DNA of 64,000 nucleotides. It comes from Candidatus Liberimonas magnetica (lineage in GTDB: Bacteria > Elusimicrobiota > Endomicrobiia > Endomicrobiales > JAFGIL01). Numbering within the stretch: the first letter of the stretch is position 1; each line of letters begins with the position of its first letter. Below the pieces are notes generated by a model, which saw nothing but the letters and a program-made list of their open reading frames with translations, searched no databases and was not told where the DNA came from. The DNA lies in NCBI GenBank assembly GCA_020523885.1, contig JAJAPY010000020.1, positions 1 through 64,000 of the forward strand, read 5' to 3'. Shown here piece after piece: positions 26,203-34,367 of this stretch. The translations under genes were made by a program, and so were the position numbers.

Positions 26203-27573
26203 TTATTTATCGAATATTGAATAAACTTCCATACCATTGTTTGTAGTCACATAAATGCTTGAGCCATCTTTTGACATTTCAATATTTGGCAACGGATATT
26301 TTTGTGAATAGAGCACGTGACCGGGTTCAAAGGATTGTGTTAAAATTCTGTTTCCATCTTTGTCGAACAGTAGGATGGAACTTACTGCATTTAACTTTTC
26401 TTTTGTAGGTGAAATTGAGGTTACAAGTATTTTGTTAAAATTAGCATCACTGGATATTTTCGGCCAGAATAAGTCTATTCCAACTTCTCTTTCCCAGTCA
26501 GTATTGCCGGTTTTAATATCAAACATGTAAACCTTGCTTCTATCTGCAGCTATTATTTTGGTAGTATCATGTGGAAATAATATTCCCGTATTTCCAATAA
26601 TCATCTTTTTTTTCCATAAAAATGTTCCAGTCCTGGTATATAAATAGAGGTAAAAGTCCCAAGGTGTAGTTTTTGTGTTATACCCTATTGTTGCTATAAA
26701 TTCTCCATTATCCGACAAAACAACTTCTCCACCTTTTTCCATTCCTAAATCCCTTCTCCATATTTCATTTCCATCTTTATCAAATAATATTAAAAATGAA
26801 TTTTGTGACCCGATATTAATAGCCCACAATTTACCATCAGCTGAAAAACCCATTTTACAACTGGTGTGAGGTGCGGGTAAGTTGTCTATACTTTTATATC
26901 CATTTATTTTATTGTAAAACTTGATTGGAGACTTTGTGTATTCAGAGCTAGGATAATTGATGGCATAATCTCCGTTAGGGGAAATAGCTATAGACGCATC
27001 ATCCGGATCAAGAACGCCCCATAAGTATTGCCCATTTTGATCATAAATACTAAATGATGAAGAAGTTGTTTCTTTTTCTATCTGTTTTTTCCTATCTTGC
27101 GGATTATTAGGAATGGTACTTGTAGTCTTAATTACCTTACTCTGCCATAAACCAATATACTTTTTATTATACGACAATGAAGTAAGTGTGCCATAGCCAT
27201 TACCCCTTTTAACCTCTACTTCTTTCATCTTATTACCGTCTTTATCAAAAAATCTTATGGCTTTGTCAGTAATAATAAACTTAGCATAAGGAGTTTTGCC
27301 ATTGATATTTGACGAAATTGTTCTCGAGCTCAAATTAAGGGAGCTTTTTTGCTGAATGGTACTTTCATCGTCGTCATCCGTACCGAATACTATGTTTTTC
27401 ATTTTCTCCGTTTCATCAAATCTCTTTTCCCAGACTTTTTCAACTTTTACTCCGGGTACTTTTTTATCAGCCTGCGGTTGAGCGTATGAATTTGCAGTTA
27501 TACATACAAGAAAAAAACAAGCTAAAATAAAGCTTGATACTATTTCCGATTTAATTCTTTTTAGTTTATTCAT
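26203..27573 (-). CDS. Secreted beta-propeller-like (PQQ/WD40-type) protein
   Basis: About 456 residues from the ATG at 27573. A signal peptide (IVSSFILACFFLVCITANSYA) is followed by a chain of similar blades with recurring phrases such as LFDKDGNEIW, YDQNGQYLWG and FFDKDGNKMK. These fit a PQQ-like beta-propeller of six to eight blades. It is predicted to be periplasmic or surface exposed. No catalytic motif is visible. It stands alone, followed by a broken TPR gene on its 5' side. Confidence 0.7.
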   Translation of the reverse strand: MNKLKRIKSEIVSSFILACFFLVCITANSYAQPQADKKVPGVKVEKVWEKRFDETEKMKNIVFGTDDDDESTIQQKSSLNLSSRTISSNINGKTPYAKFIITDKAIRFFDKDGNKMKEVEVKRGNGYGTLTSLSYNKKYIGLWQSKVIKTTSTIPNNPQDRKKQIEKETTSSSFSIYDQNGQYLWGVLDPDDASIAISPNGDYAINYPSSEYTKSPIKFYNKINGYKSIDNLPAPHTSCKMGFSADGKLWAINIGSQNSFLILFDKDGNEIWRRDLGMEKGGEVVLSDNGEFIATIGYNTKTTPWDFYLYLYTRTGTFLWKKKMIIGNTGILFPHDTTKIIAADRSKVYMFDIKTGNTDWEREVGIDLFWPKISSDANFNKILVTSISPTKEKLNAVSSILLFDKDGNRILTQSFEPGHVLYSQKYPLPNIEMSKDGSSIYVTTNNGMEVYSIFDK

Positions 27574-27694
27574 TTTTTTAGTTACTCCTTTATCAGTTAG
27601 TTGTAATATTTTCAAACTCATTGTTAAGCCATATTCCTTCAGCATAATTTACACTTTCCCGATTTTAATAGGGATATCTTACTTATGTTAGCAT

Positions 27695-27976
27695 TTATAT
27701 TCCCAATTGTTTTAATGCATTTATTGCATCCTGATTCCCCAATTTCGCTGCTTTATTTAAACCATTAAGCCCTTGTTTTTTGTTTATAGTTTTAAAATAA
27801 ATCATACCTCTTTCATATAAGGCTTTACTATAACTAGGATTTATTTGCAATGTATTATTAAAATCTTTAATTGCTAATTCATAATTCCCTTTTCTTAAAT
27901 ATGCAATACCACAATTGTAATATTCTAAATGATAATTTGAGATATGGGTTTCTGTGTCAGGCTTCTCTAACTTCAC
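27695..27976 (-). CDS. Short TPR-repeat protein, possibly truncated
   Basis: A 93-residue reading frame with about two tetratricopeptide repeats (GIAYLRKGNYELAIKDFNNT then ALYERGMIYFKTINKKQGL). It starts with a GTG that follows an in-frame TAG two codons upstream and has no ribosome-binding site. It is probably the 3' remainder of a longer TPR protein. Neighbouring gaps are repeat-rich. Confidence 0.5.
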   Translation of the reverse strand: MKLEKPDTETHISNYHLEYYNCGIAYLRKGNYELAIKDFNNTLQINPSYSKALYERGMIYFKTINKKQGLNGLNKAAKLGNQDAINALKQLGI

Positions 27977-28359
27977 TAACTATTTTGCGTCAATATCTAT
28001 TCTATTGGCTTGTTCTTCAGCCATGTCCAAACCCGCATCGGACGCGGCAAGCACTTTTTAGGTACTAATGCATCTTAAAACTTCTTTTCCAAAGTTACGT
28101 CAATCTATAGATAGATTAAGACTCATTATCGCTAGTTTTTTGTAATTTCTTAACAGCATTATCAAAATCGCTGAGGGAATTCCGGGGACACACACCTTAA
28201 TTATAGATTCCCGATTACTGATTTCGGTAATGACACCTTTTTTAGTCCTATTGTATCTCAAGGCTTATTTTAACTCTTTAACAGTCCTTTTGCAAACACA
28301 GCACAGCATGATAATTTGTACCCGAAATAGCGATAAAAATTGGTTTTTTACGGCTTTGC
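27977..28359. other. Gene-poor gap with an inverted REP-like motif
   Basis: No credible gene. An inverted copy of the GTGTCCCC motif (GGAATTCCGGGGACAC, about 28176-28192) is present, with TTAATTA seven bases beyond. The remainder shows nothing I can interpret. Confidence 0.5.
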
Positions 28360-29433
28360 TCAGCCTTCACACTCCTTAAGATCTTTTTCCAGCTTGGCTA
28401 TGAGTTCATCTGCAGAGTTAAAGCCCGAGGCTTTAGCCATGGCTTCTACCATGGCCCGGCCCTGGGGAGTGGACAGGGATTTCTTGAAGCCATCTAGAGT
28501 GGTTTTAGCCACAGAGCTGGTATCGCCTTTAAAGAGCTGGTTTTTTAGCTCGTTCAGGTTATCTGAGGCGCCGGCAAAGTAGGTGTCGAGCTCTTTGGCC
28601 TGCTCTTTTGCCTTTTCAAACTTTGCCTTGAATGCATTTGCAGGTTTTGCCGATTGATCGTTTTGCCACTGTTTGAACGATTCCTCCAGGCCCTTTGCGA
28701 GGTCCGGGTACTGGATATCAGCTTTGAAGGTACCTGAAACGCGGAGTTCGTCCCCCTTCCTATATATAAGGAATCCAGACGGGTGTGTTCCGTCAAGATG
28801 TGCGGAGTTTGCAGGCTTGCCTGACTGAGTACCGGCGTTTATCATCTTTGTTATTGTATTTTCAAGCTGTTTTACGGAAAGGCCGTCTTTGGCGCACTTC
28901 TCTATCATGGTTATCCGGCCTTTGTTGTCCGGAAGGCGCAGTATCTGGTTCAGGTGGGCTATACCAATTATAAATCGATTTATAATTTCCCGGACGTCTT
29001 CAGGAAGGCAGGCTACGGCTATATACTGGCTTACATAAGCCTGGGTTTTTCCTATCTTTTGAGCCAGCTGTTCCTGCGTAAGGCTTCCGGCATCCATAGC
29101 CCTTTTATAGGACAGGGCGCGTTCAAGGGCAGAGATATCCTCCCTTTCATCGTTCTCTTCAATGGTTAGAATGGCCTTATCCAGTTCGGACAGGCCCGTC
29201 CGGACCAGACAGCGGATCTTATCCCAATTGAGCTGCCGCGCTGCAAGGAGCCTGCCGCAGCCAGCCACGACTTCATAGCGGCCGCCCTCTTTTGGTGTTA
29301 CTACAATGTTCTGAAGCTGGCCTTCCCGTTCCATGCTTTCTGCCAGTTCCTTAAGCTTTTCCGGGCCGTGCAGCCTCATCTGCCCGGGAATGTCCAGAAG
29401 CCTTGTTTCCAGCAATGTAAATTCATCGGCCAT
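28360..29433 (-). CDS. ParB/RepB-family DNA-binding protein
   Basis: A 357-residue protein with a ParB N-terminal domain (residues about 10-100, with EREGQLQNIVVTP and VVAGCGRLLAARQL) and a helix-turn-helix (LTQEQLAQKIGKTQAYVSQY). The C-terminal part is helical and unlike chromosomal ParB. The ATG at 29433 has GGAGG eight bases upstream. No parA lies nearby, so this resembles a plasmid or island ParB-like regulator rather than the chromosome partition protein. Confidence 0.85.
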   Translation of the reverse strand: MADEFTLLETRLLDIPGQMRLHGPEKLKELAESMEREGQLQNIVVTPKEGGRYEVVAGCGRLLAARQLNWDKIRCLVRTGLSELDKAILTIEENDEREDISALERALSYKRAMDAGSLTQEQLAQKIGKTQAYVSQYIAVACLPEDVREIINRFIIGIAHLNQILRLPDNKGRITMIEKCAKDGLSVKQLENTITKMINAGTQSGKPANSAHLDGTHPSGFLIYRKGDELRVSGTFKADIQYPDLAKGLEESFKQWQNDQSAKPANAFKAKFEKAKEQAKELDTYFAGASDNLNELKNQLFKGDTSSVAKTTLDGFKKSLSTPQGRAMVEAMAKASGFNSADELIAKLEKDLKECEG

Positions 29434-29468
29434 TGGCAAGCCTCCCTTTTTATCCCGCGAATGAACCT

Positions 29469-29585
29469 CCCCGCAGCAAGCTGCGGGGTATCAGATGTTA
29501 AAATATTATTTCAAGTCACCCTCACCTAAATCCTCTCCCATCAAGGGCGAGGACTTATGAGGTAACCCCGCAGCAAGCTACGGGG
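29469..29585. repeat. Pair of CCCCGCAGC/GCTGCGGGG palindromes
   Basis: Two near-identical 20-bp palindromes (29469-29488 and 29566-29585) flank a segment with CCCTCACC and TCCTCTCCC. The second has one changed base in its right arm. They occupy the gap between the DUF1016 nuclease and the ParB-like gene. Confidence 0.75.
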
Positions 29586-29624
29586 AATAGCCAATTTTAA
29601 GTTCCGTGTCAGGATTTACTTGCT

Positions 29625-30761
29625 TTACTTATTTTCGCCGCTCCATTCTATTAATTTGCGTTTCAGTTCTTCTTTTGACGGTAGGTAAAGCTGATATTCT
29701 TTTGCGTGAATGTTTGCGCCTTTCGGAAGAGTTATTTCAACCAGGGCTTCACGGTTCTTGCGGCAAAGGATAATGCCGATGGTAGAACTTTCCTCTTTTG
29801 TTTTTACGTGGCGGTCAAAATAATTTACATACATCTGCATTTGGCCCAGATCCTGATGTGTCAGCTTTCCTATTTTTAAATCTATCAGTACATAACCGTT
29901 AAGCAGCCTGTTATAAAACACTAAATCAACAAAAAAGTGGTCTTCATCAAAAGTAAACCGCTTTTGGCGAGCCTCAAAAAGAAACCCTTTGCCCAGTTCT
30001 AGAAGAAAATGTTCAAGTTTATCAATAATTGCAGATTCTAAATCAGATTCGGAAAACTTTGCTTTCTCATCAATCCCGAGGAATTCCAACACATAAGGTT
30101 GTTTAAGCAAATCTTCAGGCTTTGCAACAATCTGTCCTTCTTTTGCCAATTTTCGTATACCTTCTTTATTGCGGCTTAACGCCAGGCGTTCATACAAGCC
30201 GGAATTGAACTGACGTTCCAGCTCCGGCAATGTCCAATTATTGTTTGCAGCTTCTATTTCGTAAAAATTGCGGGTATCTTTATCTTTTATTCCCATAAGA
30301 AAAACATATTGAGACCAGCTTAAGATAAATTTTAAAGATATTGTCTTGTATTTGATTAATTTTGCAGACAGTGCTTGCGTTTTTTGCAATTTGCCAGATA
30401 ACATCTGGCTTTTTTGATTATTTGCGAATTGGTCAGATGGCATCTGACCAATTCGATTGCCATAAACAAGATAAAACTGGCGCATCAATTTAAGGTTTGT
30501 TTTTGAATAGCCACGCCCAAACTCCAGAGTTAATTTATCTGATAACACTGTAAGTGTTTTTTCGCCATATTCAGCGCGTATTTTCCCCTGTTGTTCATAA
30601 TTTATGATCCTACGGCCAATCTCAAAATTTGCAATAACCTGAATACTATCAACATTTCTTACAACAGCTTTTCTTGCCGAAAGAATTAACTCGCGAATTT
30701 CCCTAAATAATGCTGCACTATCTGAAGTATTGCGTTTGCCAGGTTTTATTTGTTCCTTCAT
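29625..30761 (-). CDS. DUF1016 (YhcG-type) PD-(D/E)XK nuclease-fold protein
   Basis: A 378-residue protein with an N-terminal DUF1016 helical domain (RRIINYEQQGKIRAEYGEKT, FGRGYSKTNLKLMRQFY) and a C-terminal nuclease-fold domain (DHFFVDLVFYNRLLNGYVL then IDLKIGKL). In other genomes it often sits beside type I restriction-modification genes. Here its ATG overlaps the stop of an HsdM-like tail by four bases, which supports such an origin. A degenerate internal repeat (SDQFANNQKSQMLSGKLQKT) lies near residues 110-130. Confidence 0.9.
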   Translation of the reverse strand: MKEQIKPGKRNTSDSAALFREIRELILSARKAVVRNVDSIQVIANFEIGRRIINYEQQGKIRAEYGEKTLTVLSDKLTLEFGRGYSKTNLKLMRQFYLVYGNRIGQMPSDQFANNQKSQMLSGKLQKTQALSAKLIKYKTISLKFILSWSQYVFLMGIKDKDTRNFYEIEAANNNWTLPELERQFNSGLYERLALSRNKEGIRKLAKEGQIVAKPEDLLKQPYVLEFLGIDEKAKFSESDLESAIIDKLEHFLLELGKGFLFEARQKRFTFDEDHFFVDLVFYNRLLNGYVLIDLKIGKLTHQDLGQMQMYVNYFDRHVKTKEESSTIGIILCRKNREALVEITLPKGANIHAKEYQLYLPSKEELKRKLIEWSGENK

Positions 30762-30847
30762 AATTTCCCCTTGATTTCCTTTAGAATTTCAGAGCTTTCT
30801 TCATCCAGCTTTTTCATCTCTTCCAAAATAACTTTTACAGAATCGGT
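30758..30847 (-). pseudogene. 3' remnant of a type I DNA methyltransferase (HsdM-like)
   Basis: About 29 codons encode DSVKVILEEMKKLDEESSE then ILKEIKGKL and stop, overlapping the DUF1016 start by ATGA. This is the form of the C-terminal helix of N6-adenine methylases (HsdM), which normally precede DUF1016 genes. An in-frame stop lies immediately upstream and no methylase domain is present. The identification rests on a short tail plus gene order. Confidence 0.45.
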
Positions 30848-31082
30848 TTATGGCTTTACTTGCTTTGCAACAGCTATTTTATCTCTTTATAACGATTTTT
30901 GCAATTTAACTACAACTCCCATTAATAAATTTGAAAAAATGACATTTGTAAGGAAAATAACCTACTTTGTGAGGTTTTATGGATAAAATCGAAGTTTCAA
31001 TCTGAGGAAAATACTTACATTAAGCGATTCTTGGCTGGGATCACCCCACTCTTCCTTGTGGTCTTTTCAGGAAGGGCGGGGA

Positions 31083-31289
31083 TCATATCATGATTTCCAG
31101 TTTAGGTTTAATTATTTTATCAACTCTGCAAATCTTTGCATATTTGATGATTTCCGTTGGAGATATGTGCTTTTCATTTACTGCTATTTTTAGCGCTTCT
31201 TGAGCAACATCAAAGCCTATTTTATTACGAAATTTGTAACAGTCGGCTACTGTTTTTGCAAGGCTGTATATCTTTACTTTATGACCCAC
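31083..31289 (-). pseudogene. C-terminal remnant of an AbiEi-family antitoxin
   Basis: A 68-residue frame reading VKIYSLAKTVADCYKFRNKI, then FDVAQEALKIAVNE and IIKYAKICRVDKII. This is the C-terminal domain of AbiEi antitoxins (COG5340), which repress and neutralise the nucleotidyltransferase toxin AbiEii. The N-terminal helix-turn-helix is missing. Upstream (31290-31360) a different frame encodes a short stretch (MIENVLQEGNAGWVIK) ending in a stop that may be more of the same gene. No AbiEii toxin gene follows. Confidence 0.65.
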
Positions 31290-31382
31290 CCTGCATTACC
31301 TTCTTGCAGCACATTTTCAATCATTTTGTAAAGATTTGCCTTTCCAAAGATTTTTCTAAATTGTTTAAATATAAACTAATTT

Positions 31383-32540
31383 CTATTTACTTTGCTCTTC
31401 TTCTGTTTCAAACAAATCCTCTTCTTCAACAGGCAAGAACCATTTTTGGGCAATAAACGTAGGAATTACAGCGCTAGCAACAACAACCCCTACTAATATT
31501 GAATATTGCGATTGATCAATAATCCCTAATGATAACCCAAAAATACTTGAAATCGTACCGAATGTCAGGCCCGTGCTCATTAGCAAAGTTGTATACATGC
31601 TACCCTGTGGGATATACTTTTTTGCAAGAAAATATACTCCGATAAATTTTGTCGCTATTTTCAGGACAAAGAATAATACAAATAGCCACAAGCCTGAGAG
31701 AATCATCGGTATTGAGATATAAAGGCCTCCAACAATGAAAAATACGGGTGTAATAATAGCGTACGAAACGGTTCGTAGCCGGTTTCGTACGACTTTTTCT
31801 TCTGAAGTTTCACTGAAATGTTTTGACATAAGAAGGCCAAGTAAAAATGCAGGCAATACGGCATGCCCCTTCCCCATCTTTGCGAAAAACATAAAAATCA
31901 AAAGCAGAAGAAAAATATACTTTATTTCAGGCTCTATTACTTTATTCTTAATTTTCGGATGCCCAAAAATTAAATGCGAATATTTGGAGGCAATTATTAT
32001 CACTATAACCGAGACTATCACAAAAATTAGTGTGTATAAAGTCGGTTTAAGAAATAGAATGCTGAGAGCCAGGGCAGTCCCCATATCTGTAATGAACGTT
32101 GAAGCCATTAAAAGTTTGCCAACATAAGTTTTGGACAATCCTGTTTCAACCAAGACCGAATATACAACCGCAAGAGAAGTAGTTGATAATGCCGTTCCGG
32201 CAATCAATGAAGCCTGAAGTGTCCAATGAGAAACATAAAATGCATATAAAAACACACCAACAAACGGAAATAGGAACGAACAGCTTCCGATAAGAAAGCT
32301 TTCTTTGAATTTTTCTTTCATAAGTTGTGTGTCTATCTCTGTACCGGCTAGAAATGTTAATACTATACCGCCAAAACCAGCAAGATACATCATCCAGCCT
32401 TCAGATTTTAAGCCAAAGTAACCGGCAATTATGCCCATCAATATTTCAATAATTGCAACAGAGAGTTTTAACTTCAAAGATAATAAACTTGCCGAAAATA
32501 CTAAAATACCAACGATTAGCGGGGCAAGATCAGAATTCAT
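31383..32540 (-). CDS. CPA2-family cation:proton antiporter under fluoride riboswitch control
   Basis: A polytopic protein of about 385 residues with 11-13 transmembrane helices, resembling KefB/NapA-type monovalent cation:proton antiporters (GIVLTFLAGTEIDTQLMKEK, GTALSTTSLAVVYSVLVETG, FITDMGTALALSI). I use the ATG at 32540 with GGAGG six bases upstream. The frame is also open to a TTG within that ribosome-binding site. A fluoride riboswitch with a terminator lies in its leader, so fluoride should switch it on. Antiporters are known members of fluoride riboswitch regulons. It may expel fluoride indirectly or counter the accompanying ion and pH stress. Confidence 0.88.
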   Translation of the reverse strand: MNSDLAPLIVGILVFSASLLSLKLKLSVAIIEILMGIIAGYFGLKSEGWMMYLAGFGGIVLTFLAGTEIDTQLMKEKFKESFLIGSCSFLFPFVGVFLYAFYVSHWTLQASLIAGTALSTTSLAVVYSVLVETGLSKTYVGKLLMASTFITDMGTALALSILFLKPTLYTLIFVIVSVIVIIIASKYSHLIFGHPKIKNKVIEPEIKYIFLLLLIFMFFAKMGKGHAVLPAFLLGLLMSKHFSETSEEKVVRNRLRTVSYAIITPVFFIVGGLYISIPMILSGLWLFVLFFVLKIATKFIGVYFLAKKYIPQGSMYTTLLMSTGLTFGTISSIFGLSLGIIDQSQYSILVGVVVASAVIPTFIAQKWFLPVEEEDLFETEEEQSK

Positions 32541-32551
32541 TATTTCCTCCA

Positions 32552-32585
32552 AAAATAAAAATACCCCTACCGCAATCGGTAGAGG
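32552..32585 (-). terminator. Riboswitch expression-platform terminator
   Basis: On the minus strand CCTCTACC pairs with GGTAGGGG (32564-32585) and is followed by GTATTTTTATTTTT. The 5' arm of the stem is the 3' end of the fluoride aptamer, so folding of the aptamer and of the terminator are mutually exclusive. Confidence 0.85.
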
Positions 32586-32632
32586 TCATCAACCCGGAAC
32601 TTCAAGGTGGTTATACGGCGAACCTCATCGCC
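32579..32632 (-). promoter_or_regulatory. Fluoride riboswitch (crcB motif)
   Basis: The minus strand reads GGCGATGAGGTTCGCC, then AACC, a short hairpin, GGGTT and GATGACCTCTAC. This reproduces the crcB-motif layout: P1 GGCGA/TCGCC with the GATGAGG loop, and a pseudoknot between that loop and CCTCTAC. It closely matches the well-studied Thermotoga aptamer in these positions. The terminator at 32552-32585 provides an ON switch. Confidence 0.92.
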
Positions 32633-32645
32633 TTATTTTTGTTTA

Positions 32646-32674
32646 AATATATCAAAACCACAAAACTAAGTCAA
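32646..32674 (-). promoter_or_regulatory. Sigma-70 promoter of the fluoride-riboswitch unit
   Basis: On the minus strand TTGACT (32669-32674) and TATATT (32646-32651) are 17 bp apart. Transcription would begin a few bases before the aptamer, so the antiporter has its own promoter separate from the operon upstream. Confidence 0.7.
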
Positions 32675-32731
32675 TTTTTTGTTATCATTATTCAAATAAG
32701 TTAATTATACTCCATTCCTTATAAACCCGAT

Positions 32732-32950
32732 TTATTTATCTTTAGCAGACGCCTGTTCTAGGGTAACTACAATCAAATAAACAGATGGAATGAGAAATAC
32801 TGCCCATAAAATAAGCACAGCCGGGACACTTTTAAAATAATCCGCCCAGTAACTGCCAATAAGAATTCCAAAAGCTATCAATGATGTTTTCAACAGCCCG
32901 AATTGCCACCAATGCAGAGAATAATCCTGAAACATTTTCATACAAAACAC
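32732..32950 (-). CDS. Small two-helix membrane protein
   Basis: A 72-residue protein with two hydrophobic helices (about residues 17-36 and 42-62) separated by a short loop. It starts three bases after the DUF1646 transporter stop, so the two are surely co-transcribed. The pairing suggests an accessory subunit or a partner of the transporter. I do not recognise its family. It is the last gene of the osmotic-stress operon. Confidence 0.7.
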   Translation of the reverse strand: MFCMKMFQDYSLHWWQFGLLKTSLIAFGILIGSYWADYFKSVPAVLILWAVFLIPSVYLIVVTLEQASAKDK

Positions 32951-32953
32951 CTC

Positions 32954-34009
32954 CTATTTTAAAGAAAATATAATGAAATATATTGTCATTATTATCAATC
33001 CTAAAGGCACTCCGAATTTTGCCCATTCTTTGCTTTTTATGTTAAGCCGACCGGCTGCAATTATGTTCGGCACATTGCCTGGAATAAGCATACCTCCGGA
33101 TATTAGAAGCCCCATAAGTATATATTGAATTTGCCCTAAACTCATTTTAGGGCTTACTTCAGCGGCAGTTAATGTTGCATTGTCCAATACAGCTGAAATA
33201 GTATTTATCCAGTAAAGAATAGGGCTTGGAAGAGTTATTATATAAGCATCTATTATAGGCTTAAACCCTGTGCCAAGATATACCAGGGCCATAATAAATA
33301 TGTAAACCCTTCCTGCGTAACCGAAAACATCTTTGATACTGCTCTTTTTCTCTTCAGAAAGGCTATTTTCGTTTGAATCTTCCTTAATCGATGGTTCAAT
33401 TAAGGCACCAAACAAACCTAATCCAAGGATACCTGGCAAAATATAGAGTCCAAGTGTCCTGAAAAGAAAAAAGAAATCTGCATTATACGGCTCACCTTTA
33501 AGCTTTGCTATCGCTATTGTTGATAATGGCTCACCTATAGGGGTAAGAACTGCACCAAGCCCAATAGAAAAACAGCCGAGTATGACAAGCTTTATTTCAT
33601 ATTCTTTATTTAATTTTAATGCATTGACAACTTCAACAAGGATTATAGATGACATAATAGCCGTAATAATGCTTGAAAACAATCCGAGTGCTATAACTAA
33701 AACAAAACTAAACCATTTTGAGCCGATTCTGCGCTCAACATTAACGATATATGCTGTTATCTTGTCCCTGAAGAAATACATTAAAAAACCAAAGACTATT
33801 ACAGCAATTGTTATCATTACCGGCTCAACCATGGATTCCTTAAATAGATGTATTGACCATACAGGCGCAACACCCCATATATGAGAACAGGTTACAGACG
33901 CTATTCCCATAATAAAAAGGAACACTTCCAGGTTCCTTTCAACCTTACCAATCGCAATTGGTAAGGCAAGCACAAGAAATAATATTACGAAGAGACTTAT
34001 TTCAAGCAT
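32954..34009 (-). CDS. DUF1646-family ion transporter-like protein
   Basis: A 351-residue membrane protein with about nine or ten helices and characteristic loops LGAVLTPIGEPLSTIAIAKL and SAVLDNATLTAAEVSP, near-palindromic halves typical of the ion transporter superfamily (ArsB/NhaD-like folds). DUF1646 proteins are thought to move cations or organic acids. The substrate is not known. Its position at the end of a trehalose and mechanosensitive-channel operon suggests ion movement during osmotic adjustment. Confidence 0.8.
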   Translation of the reverse strand: MLEISLFVILFLVLALPIAIGKVERNLEVFLFIMGIASVTCSHIWGVAPVWSIHLFKESMVEPVMITIAVIVFGFLMYFFRDKITAYIVNVERRIGSKWFSFVLVIALGLFSSIITAIMSSIILVEVVNALKLNKEYEIKLVILGCFSIGLGAVLTPIGEPLSTIAIAKLKGEPYNADFFFLFRTLGLYILPGILGLGLFGALIEPSIKEDSNENSLSEEKKSSIKDVFGYAGRVYIFIMALVYLGTGFKPIIDAYIITLPSPILYWINTISAVLDNATLTAAEVSPKMSLGQIQYILMGLLISGGMLIPGNVPNIIAAGRLNIKSKEWAKFGVPLGLIIMTIYFIIFSLK

Positions 34010-34084
34010 TGGCTCTCAATATAATTTACTTTTACATATCCTAAATTATCAATGTGGCTATTATAGTCACCTGGCTGTGTATTT

Positions 34085-34222
34085 TTATTTTCCATTTTTC
34101 TTATTTTTTTCTTCTCGTTCCTTTCTCTCATTATCCCTTGAATTCTTTATCCCATAAAGAATTACAGCGATAAATCCAATACCACCAATTATTGCGACGA
34201 TGTAATCATTCTGCCAATGCAT
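34085..34222 (-). CDS. Very small single-helix membrane protein (45 aa)
   Basis: The ATG at 34222 has AGGAGGG upstream. The frame gives 45 residues with one transmembrane helix (YIVAIIGGIGFIAVILYGI) and a highly charged lysine- and glutamate-rich tail. It begins two bases after the stop of the neighbouring 44-residue protein, forming a pair of micro-proteins between the trehalose synthase and DUF1646 genes. No family is recognised. The good ribosome-binding site and position argue that it is real. Confidence 0.7.
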   Translation of the reverse strand: MHWQNDYIVAIIGGIGFIAVILYGIKNSRDNERKEREEKNKKNGK

Positions 34223-34224
34223 TG

Positions 34225-34359
34225 TTAATCCCTCCTTTTTATGAATTTTTTATGATTTTCATCCCAATCATAAAAGTAAAAAATGTAAAAAACAACTGTC
34301 AAAACAACTGTCATTACAATTATTACGATCAAATCAAACGCGCTCGTTCCCAGAGTCAT
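34225..34359 (-). CDS. Very small single-helix membrane protein (44 aa)
   Basis: A 44-residue protein from the ATG at 34359, with TGAGG upstream, containing one helix (DLIVIIVMTVVLTVVFYIFY) and a charged C-terminus (DENHKKFIKRRD). The frame continues open upstream through the trehalose synthase gene, but that part is a shadow of the other frame. It lies eight bases after the trehalose synthase stop and two bases before the next micro-protein. Confidence 0.65.
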   Translation of the reverse strand: MTLGTSAFDLIVIIVMTVVLTVVFYIFYFYDWDENHKKFIKRRD

Positions 34360-34367
34360 TTTCTGCC

